Shown: piece by piece, positions 55,049 to 63,721 of the stretch
How the letters are laid out: the number at the start of each line of letters is the position of its first letter
Position numbering within the stretch: position 1 is the first letter of the stretch
Assembly (NCBI RefSeq): GCF_003600155.1
Contig: NZ_QWLD01000040.1
Span: 248,001 to 312,000, forward strand
DNA: 64,000 nucleotides
Reading direction: 5' to 3'
DNA from: Nesterenkonia muleiensis
GTDB lineage: Bacteria; Actinomycetota; Actinomycetes; Actinomycetales; Micrococcaceae
Translations under genes and position numbers: made by a program
The notes under the pieces: generated by a model
Told to the model about the DNA's origin: nothing
Database searches by the model: none
The model's input: the letters and a program-made list of their open reading frames with translations, nothing else

Positions 55049-56415
55049 GCCGCTCAATGGCCAAGGACTCCTACACAGACTTCGTCAACACCGGCTTCGG
55101 TAAGAAGATCACCAAGGCCCTGGGCCTTCCCCAGCCGGCCAGGCTGCGCCGTTACAGGCCTCAGGCCCCGGTGATCGAGGGACCGGTGGTGCTGCTGGGC
55201 TCCAGCGGCGTCACTGACGCCCTGGCCGACCGTCTGCTGGGGTGGGAGCTTGATGTCCGGCGCCATGTCGGGCCCAGGGAGAAGATCGCCGCGGTGATCG
55301 CTGTCTTTGACTCAGCCCACAGCCCGGCTGAGCTGAGCCAGACCGTGCTGGCTCTGGGTGGGCTGCTCAAGCAGCTCAGACCCTCCGGCCGGGTCATCAC
55401 CCTCTTCCGCAGTCCCGACCAGACCGAGGATCCGGCAGCCCGGGCCGCGCGCAAGGGAGTCGAGGGCATCACCCGGTCCCTGGCGCATGAGCTGCGCGCA
55501 GGAGGCACCGCCAACGGACTGGTGCTGCAGGAGGACCTGGACCCGAGCGCACCCTCGGTGGCGGCGGCCCTGCGCTTTCTGCTCTCGGGCCGCTCGGCGT
55601 TCGTTTCAGGCCAGTTCATCACAGTGGACTCGGTCAACGGCATTCTGCCCGAAGACTGGGCCCTGCCCCTGGCGGGGCAGGTGGCAGTGGTCACCGGAGC
55701 CGCACGCGGCATCGGGGCGGCCATCGCCGGCACCCTGCACCGCGACGGTGCCCAGGTCATAGCGGTGGATATCCCGGATGCCGGGGAGCAGCTGGCCGCA
55801 GTGGCCAATGACGTCTCCGGCACCGCACTGCAGCTGGACATCACCGCCGACGATGCCGCCGAGCGCATCCTGACCCATGCTCAGCAGCACTACGGCCGGC
55901 TGGACATCGTGGTGCACAATGCCGGCATCACCCGGGACAAGCTGCTGGCCAATATGGACCCCTCCCGCTGGGACTCGGTGATCGCGGTGAACGTCGAATC
56001 CCAGCTGAGGATGAACCGGACCTTCCTGAACTCCGAACTGTTCAACCGGGCAGAGGACACCGTGGGACCGCGCATCGTCTCTCTGGCCTCCACCTCCGGC
56101 ATCGCCGGCAACCGCGGTCAGACCAACTACGCCGCCTCCAAATCCGGAGTCATCGGCATGGTCTCGGCCTCCTCGGCCCAGCTGCAGGCCCGGCACGGGA
56201 CCATCAACGCCGTCGCCCCTGGTTTCATCGAAACTGAGATGACCGCGAAGATCCCGTTTGCCACCCGTGAGGTGGCTCGCCGGCTGAACTCACTGAACCA
56301 GGGCGGTCTGCCGGAGGACGTGGCAGAGACCATCGCCTATCTGGCCTCGCCGGCGGCAGCCGGAACCTCCGGTCTGACCCTGCGGGTCTGCGGACAGAAC
56401 CTGATAGGAGCGTGA
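55045..56415 (+). CDS. High-molecular-weight 3-oxoacyl-ACP/CoA reductase (FabG4-like SDR)
   Basis: A 456-residue SDR with an N-terminal degenerate Rossmann half (about 1-205) and a C-terminal active half. The active half has VVTGAARGIGAA near 216, NAGITRDK near 292, the catalytic Ser region SLASTSGIAG and Tyr362-x3-Lys366 in NYAASKSG. It is the layout of mycobacterial FabG4, which reduces 3-oxoacyl-CoA or runs in the oxidising direction in beta-oxidation. GTG 55045 (overlapping the thiolase stop) or ATG 55057 may be the start. Confidence 0.9.
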   Translation: MSRSMAKDSYTDFVNTGFGKKITKALGLPQPARLRRYRPQAPVIEGPVVLLGSSGVTDALADRLLGWELDVRRHVGPREKIAAVIAVFDSAHSPAELSQTVLALGGLLKQLRPSGRVITLFRSPDQTEDPAARAARKGVEGITRSLAHELRAGGTANGLVLQEDLDPSAPSVAAALRFLLSGRSAFVSGQFITVDSVNGILPEDWALPLAGQVAVVTGAARGIGAAIAGTLHRDGAQVIAVDIPDAGEQLAAVANDVSGTALQLDITADDAAERILTHAQQHYGRLDIVVHNAGITRDKLLANMDPSRWDSVIAVNVESQLRMNRTFLNSELFNRAEDTVGPRIVSLASTSGIAGNRGQTNYAASKSGVIGMVSASSAQLQARHGTINAVAPGFIETEMTAKIPFATREVARRLNSLNQGGLPEDVAETIAYLASPAAAGTSGLTLRVCGQNLIGA

Positions 56416-56422
56416 TCCAGCC

Positions 56423-57340
56423 ATGACACCGGCCACACCCATCGAGCTGCCTGACCTCGGCAGCCTCTATCGGCGCGCAGCACTGGAGGCAGCCAGGTCA
56501 AAACTGTCTGCCAACGGAACCCTCAAGGCCCTGCCGAAGGCACCGGTGGTGGCTGCACATCCGGGCATCACCGAGGACCAGGCAGAGCAGTACCGCACAC
56601 TCTTCGCCGGAGAGGCCTTCGACGGGGTCTACCGCAGCTCGCTCCCGTCCACGCTCATCCACATAGCCGGCTTCCCGGTGCAGATGGCCCTGATGTCCCA
56701 GGATGACTTCCCGCTGCCGCTGCTGGGAATGGTGCACCTGTCCAACGAGGTTCACCACCACAAGCCCATCGCGGTGGGCACACCGCTGCAGATGCTGGCC
56801 CGAGCGCAGAACCTCGCCCCGCACCGGCGGGGCACCCAGACCGAGCTGGTGATCGAGGTCTATCCCGGTGATGCGGCGGTGGACACCGCGGGGGCGGACC
56901 AGCTTCTGTACTCCAGCATCTCCACCTACCTGGGCATGGGCACCTACCTGTTCAGCGAGGATGAGGCCGCTTCCCCCCAGCGCGAGGAGTTCGTCCCACC
57001 GCAAAAGACCGGGCTGTGGACCCTGGGCGCCGACGCCGGACGGCAGTACGCCGCGGTCTCCGGTGACTACAACCCCATCCACCTGACCGGGCTGACGGCC
57101 AAGTTGCTGGGACAGAAGCAGGCGATCGTGCACGGCATGTACTCTGCGGCCCGGATGCTGGAGGGCCGCGAGCCGGAGACTGCCGGCCACCGTTGGAGCA
57201 TCACTTTCGAAGCTCCGATCGCACTGCCCGGCAAGGTGGCCTTCGCCGCCGAGCACATCGATGAGAAGACTCAGCGCTTTGTCGGTTGGAACCCGCGGAA
57301 GCGGAGGCGGCACTTCACCGGGGAGCTCGTCCTGCCGTGA
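56423..57340 (+). CDS. MaoC-like hydratase
   Basis: A double-hotdog-type hydratase of 305 residues. The C-terminal half carries the hydratase-2 motif YAAVSGDYNPIHLT with the catalytic Asp and His, then IVHGMYSAARML. The N-terminal half lacks the motif and probably shapes the acyl pocket. It would hydrate enoyl-CoA in the fatty-acid pathway set by its neighbours. It sits 7 bp after the reductase, and its stop overlaps the amidohydrolase GTG by 4 bp. Confidence 0.88.
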   Translation: MTPATPIELPDLGSLYRRAALEAARSKLSANGTLKALPKAPVVAAHPGITEDQAEQYRTLFAGEAFDGVYRSSLPSTLIHIAGFPVQMALMSQDDFPLPLLGMVHLSNEVHHHKPIAVGTPLQMLARAQNLAPHRRGTQTELVIEVYPGDAAVDTAGADQLLYSSISTYLGMGTYLFSEDEAASPQREEFVPPQKTGLWTLGADAGRQYAAVSGDYNPIHLTGLTAKLLGQKQAIVHGMYSAARMLEGREPETAGHRWSITFEAPIALPGKVAFAAEHIDEKTQRFVGWNPRKRRRHFTGELVLP

Positions 57341-58233
57341 GCCTTCAGGCACCTGCGCAGGACAGCGACGTCGCTGGGCTGACCAGTGCTCTGGGCATCC
57401 CGGGGCTGGCGGATATCCACGTCCACTTCCTCCCGGAGAGAATGCTGGCCAAGGTCTGGGACTACTTCGACCGGGCGGAGGAACACTACGGCACCGCCTG
57501 GCCGGTCCGCTATAAATGGGACCAGGATCAGAGGTTAGACCATTTGCGCAGTATAGGGCTCAAGCGCATCCCCGCCTTGACCTATCCGCATAAGGCGGCC
57601 ATGGCGGGGTGGCTCAACGAGTGGAATGCCGCCTTCGCCCAGGCTCAGCCCGATGTGATCCACTGCGGTACATTCTTCCCCGAACCGGAGGCCGGTGCCT
57701 ATGTGGGCCATGCCCTGGACCGCGGCGCACAGCTGTTCAAGGCCCATGTGCAGGTGGGCGGATATGCGCCTACCGACATACTGCTTGACCCGGTCTGGGC
57801 ACAGCTGCAGGAGGCCCAGACGCCGGTGGTGATCCACGCTGGCTCAGCGCCCCGACCCGGCAGATACACCGGAGTCCAACTGGTCCGGGAGGTGCTGGAC
57901 CGGTATCCGCGGCTGACACTGGTCATCGCGCATATGGGAATGCCGGAGTATCACGAGTTCGCCGATCTCGCTGAGACTTTCGAGAACGTCTATCTGGACA
58001 CCACCATGAACTTCACCGGCTTCACCGAAGCCGTCGCGCCGGCTCCGCAGGACTATCTGGTCCGGCTGGCCGGGCTGCGGGAGAAGATCATCCTCGGCTC
58101 GGACTTCCCGAACATCCCCTATCTGTACGCCGAACAGCTGCGGGCACTGGTGGACCTGGAGCTGGGCGAGGACTGGCTGCGCAGCGTGCTTTGGTACAAC
58201 GGAACCCGGCTGCTCGGTAGAATATACCAATGA
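57337..58233 (+). CDS. Metal-dependent amidohydrolase (amidohydrolase 2 family)
   Basis: A TIM-barrel hydrolase or decarboxylase of 298 residues. Metal-binding motifs: DIHVHFLPE near residue 24, [14 protein letters not shown], and GSDFPNIPY near the end. Relatives include aminocarboxymuconate-semialdehyde decarboxylase, but the substrate is unknown. The GTG at 57337 overlaps the MaoC stop (GTGA); the frame extends upstream to 57286, but that is inside the MaoC gene. Its stop overlaps dxs (ATGA). Confidence 0.85.
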   Translation: MSLQAPAQDSDVAGLTSALGIPGLADIHVHFLPERMLAKVWDYFDRAEEHYGTAWPVRYKWDQDQRLDHLRSIGLKRIPALTYPHKAAMAGWLNEWNAAFAQAQPDVIHCGTFFPEPEAGAYVGHALDRGAQLFKAHVQVGGYAPTDILLDPVWAQLQEAQTPVVIHAGSAPRPGRYTGVQLVREVLDRYPRLTLVIAHMGMPEYHEFADLAETFENVYLDTTMNFTGFTEAVAPAPQDYLVRLAGLREKIILGSDFPNIPYLYAEQLRALVDLELGEDWLRSVLWYNGTRLLGRIYQ

Positions 58234-60224
58234 GCATTCTGCCTACGATCAGCTCACCGCAGGATCTGTCCAAGCTCAGCGAGGAACAGCTGGGCCGTCT
58301 GGCCGAAGAGATCCGGCAGTTCCTCATCAGCCATGTCTCCGCCACCGGCGGGCACTTAGGTCCCAACCTCGGCGTCGTCGAACTCACCCTGGCTGTTCAC
58401 CGGGTCTTCGACTCTCCGCGGGACTCGGTCATCTTCGACACCGGCCACCAGTCCTATGTGCACAAGCTGCTCACTGGGCGTCAGGACTTCTCCACACTGC
58501 GCCAGCAGGGCGGTCTTGCCGGCTATCCGGATCGTTCGGAGTCGGTTCACGACATCGTGGAGTCCTCGCACGCCTCCAGCTCCCTGGCCTGGGCCGACGG
58601 AATCTCCCGGGCCCGTGCGCTGAAGGGTGAGGGCGACCGCTACGTGGTGCCCATCATCGGCGACGGCGCGCTGACCGGCGGAATGGCCTGGGAGGCGCTG
58701 AACAACATTGCCGCAGACAAGGACCGCCGAGCGGTGATCGTGGTCAATGACAACGGCCGTTCCTATGCGCCGACTGTGGGCGGCATCGCCAATCAGCTCT
58801 CCAAGCTCCGCCGTGGGGTCCTGGACAAAGTCCGCACCCATCCGTTCTACGAATCGGTGATGGACGGGACCAAGAACAAGCTTGTCAGCGGTGGAAGCAT
58901 GAGTCAGATGGTCTACCGCAGCCTGCACGCGGCCAAGAAGGGTGCCAAGGATTTTTGGGCTCCTCAGGGGCTGTTCGAGGACCTGGGGATGAAGTACATC
59001 GGGCCGGTGGACGGCCATGACCTGCAGGCTTTGGAGGAGGCGCTGGGCGATGCGCGCAACTACGAGGGCCCGGTGATCGTCCATGCCATCACCGAGAAGG
59101 GCCGCGGCTACGCGCCCGCCCGCGCCGACGAGACCGATCAGTTCCACGCAGTAGGAGTGATCGACCCGGAGACCGGCGACCCTGTCTCCCGCGGGTCCTC
59201 CCGCTCCTGGACCTCGGTGTTCGAGGAGGAGATCGCGGCGATCGCCGATGAGCGCGAAGACATCGTGGCGCTCACCGGCGCCATGATGATCCCGGTGGGA
59301 TTGCGCACTATGGCCGCGAATCACCCTGAACGTGTGGTGGACGTGGGGATCGCCGAGCAGCATGCGGTAGCCTCGGCCGCTGGGCTGGCTTACGGTGGGC
59401 TGCATCCGGTCGTCGCCCTCTACGCCACCTTCCTCAACCGGGCCTTCGACCAGGTGCTGATGGATGTGGCCCTGCACAAGGCGGGAGTGACCTTCGTGCT
59501 CGACCGTGCTGGAGTGACCGGTCCTGACGGTCCCAGCCACCACGGTATGTGGGACCTTTCACTGCTGCAGATGGTGCCGGGGCTGCGTATTGCCGCGCCG
59601 CGGGACTCCACCCGGCTGCGCGAGGAACTGCGTGAGGCGGTCACCGTAGAGGACGCCCCCACAGTGGTGCGGTTCTCCAAAGGATCGGTCAACGATGAGC
59701 TCGACGCCGTGGAGCGGCTGGCCGACGGTGTGGATCTGCTCTACACCAGCAGCGAGAAAGACAGCGACGGCTCCTACACCAATGACGTGATGGTGGTCTC
59801 GGTCGGAGCGATGGGGGAGCTGTCCCTGGATGTGGCCCGCCGTCTGGAGGATCAGGGCATCACCGCCACAGTGGTGGACCCCCGGTGGGTGCTGCCGGTT
59901 CCGGAGTCGGTCACCGCCCTGGCAGCCAGGCACCGGATTGTGGTGTGCATCGAGGATGGTGTGAAGGCCGGTGGCGTGGGCTCCCGGATTCGGCAGGTCA
60001 TGCGTGAGGCCGGCGTGGACACTGCGCTGAACGAGGTCGGACTTCCGGTGGAGTTCCTCGGTCATGGCACCCGCAGCCAGGTGCTGGAGCGGGTGGGTCT
60101 GACCTCCACGCAGATCGCCCAGGACACCGTGGCCCAGGTGCTGGGCACCAAGGTGCCCTTCGCCCGTCGACTGCCCGGCGAGGACCTGCCCACCGGAGAG
60201 ATCCCGGTCTTCCGCGGTCGGTAG
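58230..60224 (+). CDS. dxs: 1-deoxy-D-xylulose-5-phosphate synthase
   Basis: DXS condenses pyruvate and glyceraldehyde 3-phosphate in the first step of the non-mevalonate isoprenoid pathway. The product is 664 residues. [16 protein letters not shown] near residue 37 carries the essential His, [16 protein letters not shown] near 148 binds thiamine diphosphate, and [15 protein letters not shown] near 430 is typical. The ATG overlaps the amidohydrolase stop by 4 bp, so it is at least partly read from the fatty-acid operon, an unusual neighbour. A 22-bp palindrome follows. Confidence 0.97.
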   Translation: MSILPTISSPQDLSKLSEEQLGRLAEEIRQFLISHVSATGGHLGPNLGVVELTLAVHRVFDSPRDSVIFDTGHQSYVHKLLTGRQDFSTLRQQGGLAGYPDRSESVHDIVESSHASSSLAWADGISRARALKGEGDRYVVPIIGDGALTGGMAWEALNNIAADKDRRAVIVVNDNGRSYAPTVGGIANQLSKLRRGVLDKVRTHPFYESVMDGTKNKLVSGGSMSQMVYRSLHAAKKGAKDFWAPQGLFEDLGMKYIGPVDGHDLQALEEALGDARNYEGPVIVHAITEKGRGYAPARADETDQFHAVGVIDPETGDPVSRGSSRSWTSVFEEEIAAIADEREDIVALTGAMMIPVGLRTMAANHPERVVDVGIAEQHAVASAAGLAYGGLHPVVALYATFLNRAFDQVLMDVALHKAGVTFVLDRAGVTGPDGPSHHGMWDLSLLQMVPGLRIAAPRDSTRLREELREAVTVEDAPTVVRFSKGSVNDELDAVERLADGVDLLYTSSEKDSDGSYTNDVMVVSVGAMGELSLDVARRLEDQGITATVVDPRWVLPVPESVTALAARHRIVVCIEDGVKAGGVGSRIRQVMREAGVDTALNEVGLPVEFLGHGTRSQVLERVGLTSTQIAQDTVAQVLGTKVPFARRLPGEDLPTGEIPVFRGR

Positions 60225-60232
60225 AGAGCGGC

Positions 60233-60254
60233 AATGCTGCTTATAAGCAGCATT
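60233..60254. terminator. Perfect 22-bp palindrome after dxs
   Basis: AATGCTGCT and AGCAGCATT arms around TATA form a 9-bp hairpin starting 8 bp after the dxs stop. There is no T run, so it may be a factor-dependent terminator or mRNA-end structure, or an operator for the exporter gene downstream. Confidence 0.5.
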
Positions 60255-60334
60255 CAATGGAGCGCTCCTGACACAGCTTGGGTCTTAAGACTGTCCGGCT
60301 AAGGCTGGGCCGCACTGCAGTTGAGACCGGGAGA

Positions 60335-60340
60335 TAGTGT
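60335..60340 (+). promoter_or_regulatory. Probable leaderless -10 for the MFS gene
   Basis: TAGTGT ends 6 nt before the GTG at 60347. No clear -35 is visible. Confidence 0.38.
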
Positions 60341-60346
60341 GTCCAG

Positions 60347-61552
60347 GTGAACGACTACCGAAAGATCTGGACGGGCAGTGCGGCCTCGAACCTTGCTGAC
60401 GGGGTGACTTTCGTGGCGCTGCCGCTGCTGGCGGCCACGATGACGGACGAACCGCTCAAGATTGCGGCGCTGTCGGTCGCGTACACGGTGCCGCGGCTGC
60501 TCTCGGTCCTGGGCATCGGCGTCGTCGTTGATCGATTCGATCGCCGCAAGCTGCTCTACTGGGCGAATTTCTCCCGCAGCGCGCTCTTCGCTGGACTAAC
60601 CGCGCTTGTTCTCACTGAGACCGCAACCCTCATCGCCCTCTACGTGGTGTACGCCGTCATGGGGGTGGTCGAAACGCTCTCAGACAGCACCGCAGTGGCG
60701 GTCCTCCCGCAGGCTGTGCACTCCTCGCAGCTCGACCGCGCGAATTCGCAGATCACTGGAACCCAGGTAGTCGTAGACGAGTTTCTGGGGCCTCCTCTGG
60801 GAGGTTTCCTCTTCGCGCTGGCGGCGTTCGTCCCATCGTTGCTGAACGTGTGTGCATTCGTCCTGGCGGCGCTGGCCTTCTTCAGTCTGCGCGGCACCTA
60901 CACTGTTCCCGCACACTGCGACCCTGGTTCGCGCCCGTCGTTTGTGCAGCAGGTCAGGGAAGGAATTGCCTGGGCTTGGTCGAATGCCATCGTGCGGACG
61001 CTCATCCTGATCGGAGGTCTGGCGAGCATCGGCTATATGATCCCGTTCTCGTACTTGGTTCTCTATGCAGGCGATGTGCTCGGGCTGGGGCCCACAGGTT
61101 ACGGTCTGCTGCTGTCGGCGTCCGCTGTGGGTGGGGTGTTGGGCAGCCTGGTGGCTGCTCCGGTGCGACGGCGGATCGGCTATCGCTGGACGATCACGGC
61201 TGCACTGATCGTAGGAGCTGGATCCTTCGCCGCCATCGCAGTCGTTGAGAACGCCTGGGTCGTCGGCTTCCTTCTCGCCACGTATATCGGTCATGCTGTG
61301 GTGTGGAACATCATGGCGGTGTCCATCAGGCAGAAGGTCACTCCAGCGGCCATGATGGGACGTGTGGGATCGGTCAGCCGACTGATCGGAATTGGTGGTC
61401 TCGCGATCGGAGCCGGTCTGGGAGGGCTTCTGGCCACCTGGTTCGGCTACCAGACGCCCTTTGCCGTCGCCGCCGGATTCTTTGGTCTCTGCCTTGTGCT
61501 CATGGCCCTGGCCTCTGGGCACTTCACGCGATTCGAGCGCGATGTCGCCTGA
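60347..61552 (+). CDS. MFS transporter (probable drug or siderophore exporter)
   Basis: A 401-residue membrane protein of the major facilitator superfamily with about 12 predicted helices. It has the loop motif VDRFDRRKLLYWAN between helices 2 and 3, and resembles the MFS_3/EntS-type exporters. N-terminal NDYRKIWTGSAASNLADGVTFVALPLL is typical of that group (motif at residues 2-20 and beyond). The substrate is unknown. GTG 60347 is the start. It ends 12 bp from the 3' end of the kinase gene on the other strand. Confidence 0.88.
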   Translation: MNDYRKIWTGSAASNLADGVTFVALPLLAATMTDEPLKIAALSVAYTVPRLLSVLGIGVVVDRFDRRKLLYWANFSRSALFAGLTALVLTETATLIALYVVYAVMGVVETLSDSTAVAVLPQAVHSSQLDRANSQITGTQVVVDEFLGPPLGGFLFALAAFVPSLLNVCAFVLAALAFFSLRGTYTVPAHCDPGSRPSFVQQVREGIAWAWSNAIVRTLILIGGLASIGYMIPFSYLVLYAGDVLGLGPTGYGLLLSASAVGGVLGSLVAAPVRRRIGYRWTITAALIVGAGSFAAIAVVENAWVVGFLLATYIGHAVVWNIMAVSIRQKVTPAAMMGRVGSVSRLIGIGGLAIGAGLGGLLATWFGYQTPFAVAAGFFGLCLVLMALASGHFTRFERDVA

Positions 61553-61564
61553 GGCTCCGTCGCA

Positions 61565-62728
61565 TCAGGTGGTGCGCATATTGGTGACATGCAGACGCCA
61601 GTGATCGGATCCGTCTGGGCCGACTGATACTTCAGCTCCGTAGGCTTCAGCGCGCTCTCTCAGGACTTCCAGCCCGATGCCGAGGGCGGGACTGTTTCGC
61701 TGCCGCTCTTGATTGATCTGGTTCAGAACACAGAGCTCTGCCCGGTCACCTTCCACCGCGAAACGAATGTGACAGGCGGGCTGACCATCTGCTGAGCGTG
61801 CTCCGTATTTGATGACGTTGGTCACTGCCTCCTTGAGAATGTGGTAAAACGCCACTTGCGCCGAAGGCCCCAGAGTGGTCGCGCCGGTGGTCGATTCCAC
61901 CGTGGTGGGAATCCCTGAATTGCTGAGCTCATCTTCGAAGTGCTGCAGACTCTCCGGGATCGAGGGAAGCACCAGGTCATCGGTTTCAGGTATCGGCTTA
62001 TTGTCCCGCAGCAGTGTCACCATTCGGCCAATCCGGTCAATAGTCAGAGTGGCTCTGTCAAGGACCGAATCCAGCTCTGTCACTACTTGTGGGTCACGCT
62101 GGTCCAGCTGCAGCCGCTGGGCCTTCATGACGATGACGGTGAGGTCACTCACTGCGTTGTCATGAAGTTCGCGAGCCAGAGATGAGCGTTGTTCCGCCAG
62201 GGAGCTTTCCGCTTGCGTGAGTTCTGATCGTGACCGGTCCCGATCCCTGCTGAGGCTACGCACCAGGCGTCCGATGGCATAAGCGAGCACTGTGAGACCG
62301 GTTACCACCATCGCGCCAAGAACCTGTACTTGAACATTTTCCAGGCCTGCGAACTGAGAGACGAGCCATGCAAGTGCAACTAAAGCGTAGACCTGTCTGA
62401 CGGCCGGTCTGCCATAGGTGGCCAAGACGCCCACCATGATGAGGACGAAAAGTTCCTGATCGATGGAGACATAGCCGAGGAAGAGCCTCACGCCAGCAGC
62501 GGCAAGGAGCCCCGCCAATGCAGCCCACCCCGCTCCGATCCATAGGGCCCCGACTGTTAGGAGCCATAGTGAAGTACCCACATAAAACTGCAGGCTCAGG
62601 GGCTCATCGCTGAGGATTGGCTGGGTCACTACAGTGAATATCGCCCACCCTACTCCGAAGGAAAATAGTATCCACCGTAGGACGGGGCTTGGCTTGTCAG
62701 ACTGTAGTTCTTGGCGGATTCTGTCCAC
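61565..62728 (-). CDS. Sensor histidine kinase (NarL-partner, HisKA_3 type)
   Basis: A 387-residue membrane kinase. Five or six hydrophobic segments fill residues 18-155. A coiled stretch follows, then the phospho-accepting His189 in ARELHDNAVSDL and a HATPase domain with EAVTNVIKYGA and LGIGLEVLRERAEAYG. It has no large extracellular domain, so the signal may be sensed in or near the membrane. The GTG 62728 start has no ribosome-binding site and lies 9 bp after the stop of the peptide gene, which suggests translational coupling. The response regulator is divergent. Base composition is lower in GC than the core genes. Confidence 0.88.
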   Translation of the reverse strand: MDRIRQELQSDKPSPVLRWILFSFGVGWAIFTVVTQPILSDEPLSLQFYVGTSLWLLTVGALWIGAGWAALAGLLAAAGVRLFLGYVSIDQELFVLIMVGVLATYGRPAVRQVYALVALAWLVSQFAGLENVQVQVLGAMVVTGLTVLAYAIGRLVRSLSRDRDRSRSELTQAESSLAEQRSSLARELHDNAVSDLTVIVMKAQRLQLDQRDPQVVTELDSVLDRATLTIDRIGRMVTLLRDNKPIPETDDLVLPSIPESLQHFEDELSNSGIPTTVESTTGATTLGPSAQVAFYHILKEAVTNVIKYGARSADGQPACHIRFAVEGDRAELCVLNQINQERQRNSPALGIGLEVLRERAEAYGAEVSVGPDGSDHWRLHVTNMRTT

Positions 62729-62737
62729 ATCAGCAGA

Positions 62738-62884
62738 CTACAGGCAGTACTGTGTGAGGCCTGCGTCACACAATACTTGCCGCCACCAATAGGGTTCGAT
62801 CAGAGGGTCAAGCAGAAATGCCTGTAGACCTCCAGTAGTGAGACCGGCAAGTCCAAGAACGTCGAATGCGAATTCCAACACCAT
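62738..62884 (-). CDS. 48-residue peptide, possible signal or precursor peptide
   Basis: A short gene with a strong ribosome-binding site: GAGGGGAG, 7 nt before the ATG at 62884. The peptide is hydrophobic, starting MVLEFAFDVLGLAGL, has a PYWWRQ segment near 31-36, and ends LCDAGLTQYCL with two Cys (39 and 47) eight residues apart. The kinase gene starts 9 bp downstream on the same strand. No family is recognised. It could be a peptide signal for the kinase, a precursor of a modified peptide, or a leader peptide that only couples translation. The frame also opens earlier, at 62923, without a ribosome-binding site. Confidence 0.55.
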   Translation of the reverse strand: MVLEFAFDVLGLAGLTTGGLQAFLLDPLIEPYWWRQVLCDAGLTQYCL

Positions 62885-63031
62885 GATGTGTCTCCCCTCA
62901 GAGTTGTCTTTCATTTTAATCATGGCCTGACCTCATGTGGTGTCGTCAATCTTTGACAGTTTCGGCGCATCTTTCTCAAAGACGGTTGGCCCGCGTTTAG
63001 GGTAATAACGAGCAGAGAAGAAGGACAGAGC

Positions 63032-63721
63032 ATGATTCGCGCCGTTATTGTGGATGATCACCCACTGATCCGTGAGACTTTGCGCCAGTATGTGGAGACT
63101 TCTGCTGACATCGAGTGCGTCGGTGAGGCTGCCGATGGACAGGAAACGATCAGCCTGGCTTTGGAACTTGAGCCGGACGTGGTCCTGATGGATCTGAACC
63201 TCCCGGTCAAAGACGGAATCAGCGCGACCTACGATATTACCCGCTCTTCAACGGTTCGAGTCCTCGTGTTCTCCGCTCTGGAGACTGACCAGGACGTTCT
63301 GCGCGCCCTCCAAGCAGGTGCTCGGGGGTATATGACCAAGCGAGCCGCGGCCCACGACGTCCTCCATGCGATCCGGCTAGTGCACCAGGGAGACCTGCTC
63401 TTTGCCCCAGATATCGCAGAGCTGCTGCAGGTCAATCAGAGAAGCTCTCAAGGGGAGGTGAAGAGACTTCTTCAGCGTCTGGTGTCGACTCCGCGCCTCA
63501 GTGGGCGTGAGCTTAGCGTTCTTCAGGGGGTATGTCGGGGGCTGACGAATCAGGCGATAGCCGATGAGCTTGTCATTCAGCTGAGCACAGTCAATACCTA
63601 CATCACGCGTCTGAACAAGAAACTGGGAACCCATACCAAAATCGATATGTATATCCAGGCAGTCAAGGAAGGCATCATTCCCTCGCCATTCGCCGAGAGA
63701 CCGACGGAGCAACGTCTATGA
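63032..63721 (+). CDS. Response regulator, NarL/FixJ family
   Basis: A 229-residue regulator. The receiver domain has the acidic pair Asp8-Asp9, phospho-acceptor Asp54 in LMDLNLP, Ser81 and Lys103. A linker follows, then a LuxR-type helix-turn-helix (about 155-215, LSGRELSVLQGV and AIADELVIQLSTVNTYI). GAAGAAGGA precedes the ATG. It is divergent from the peptide/kinase pair across 147 bp and overlaps the next gene by 4 bp, so that gene is the likely regulated target or an operon partner. Confidence 0.93.
   Translation: MIRAVIVDDHPLIRETLRQYVETSADIECVGEAADGQETISLALELEPDVVLMDLNLPVKDGISATYDITRSSTVRVLVFSALETDQDVLRALQAGARGYMTKRAAAHDVLHAIRLVHQGDLLFAPDIAELLQVNQRSSQGEVKRLLQRLVSTPRLSGRELSVLQGVCRGLTNQAIADELVIQLSTVNTYITRLNKKLGTHTKIDMYIQAVKEGIIPSPFAERPTEQRL

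Noticed and set aside
62953-62958. A perfect TTGACA as -35 of the response-regulator gene
   Set aside because: No TANNNT box lies at 16-19 bp downstream, so I did not call a promoter from it, although the divergent region must hold promoters.
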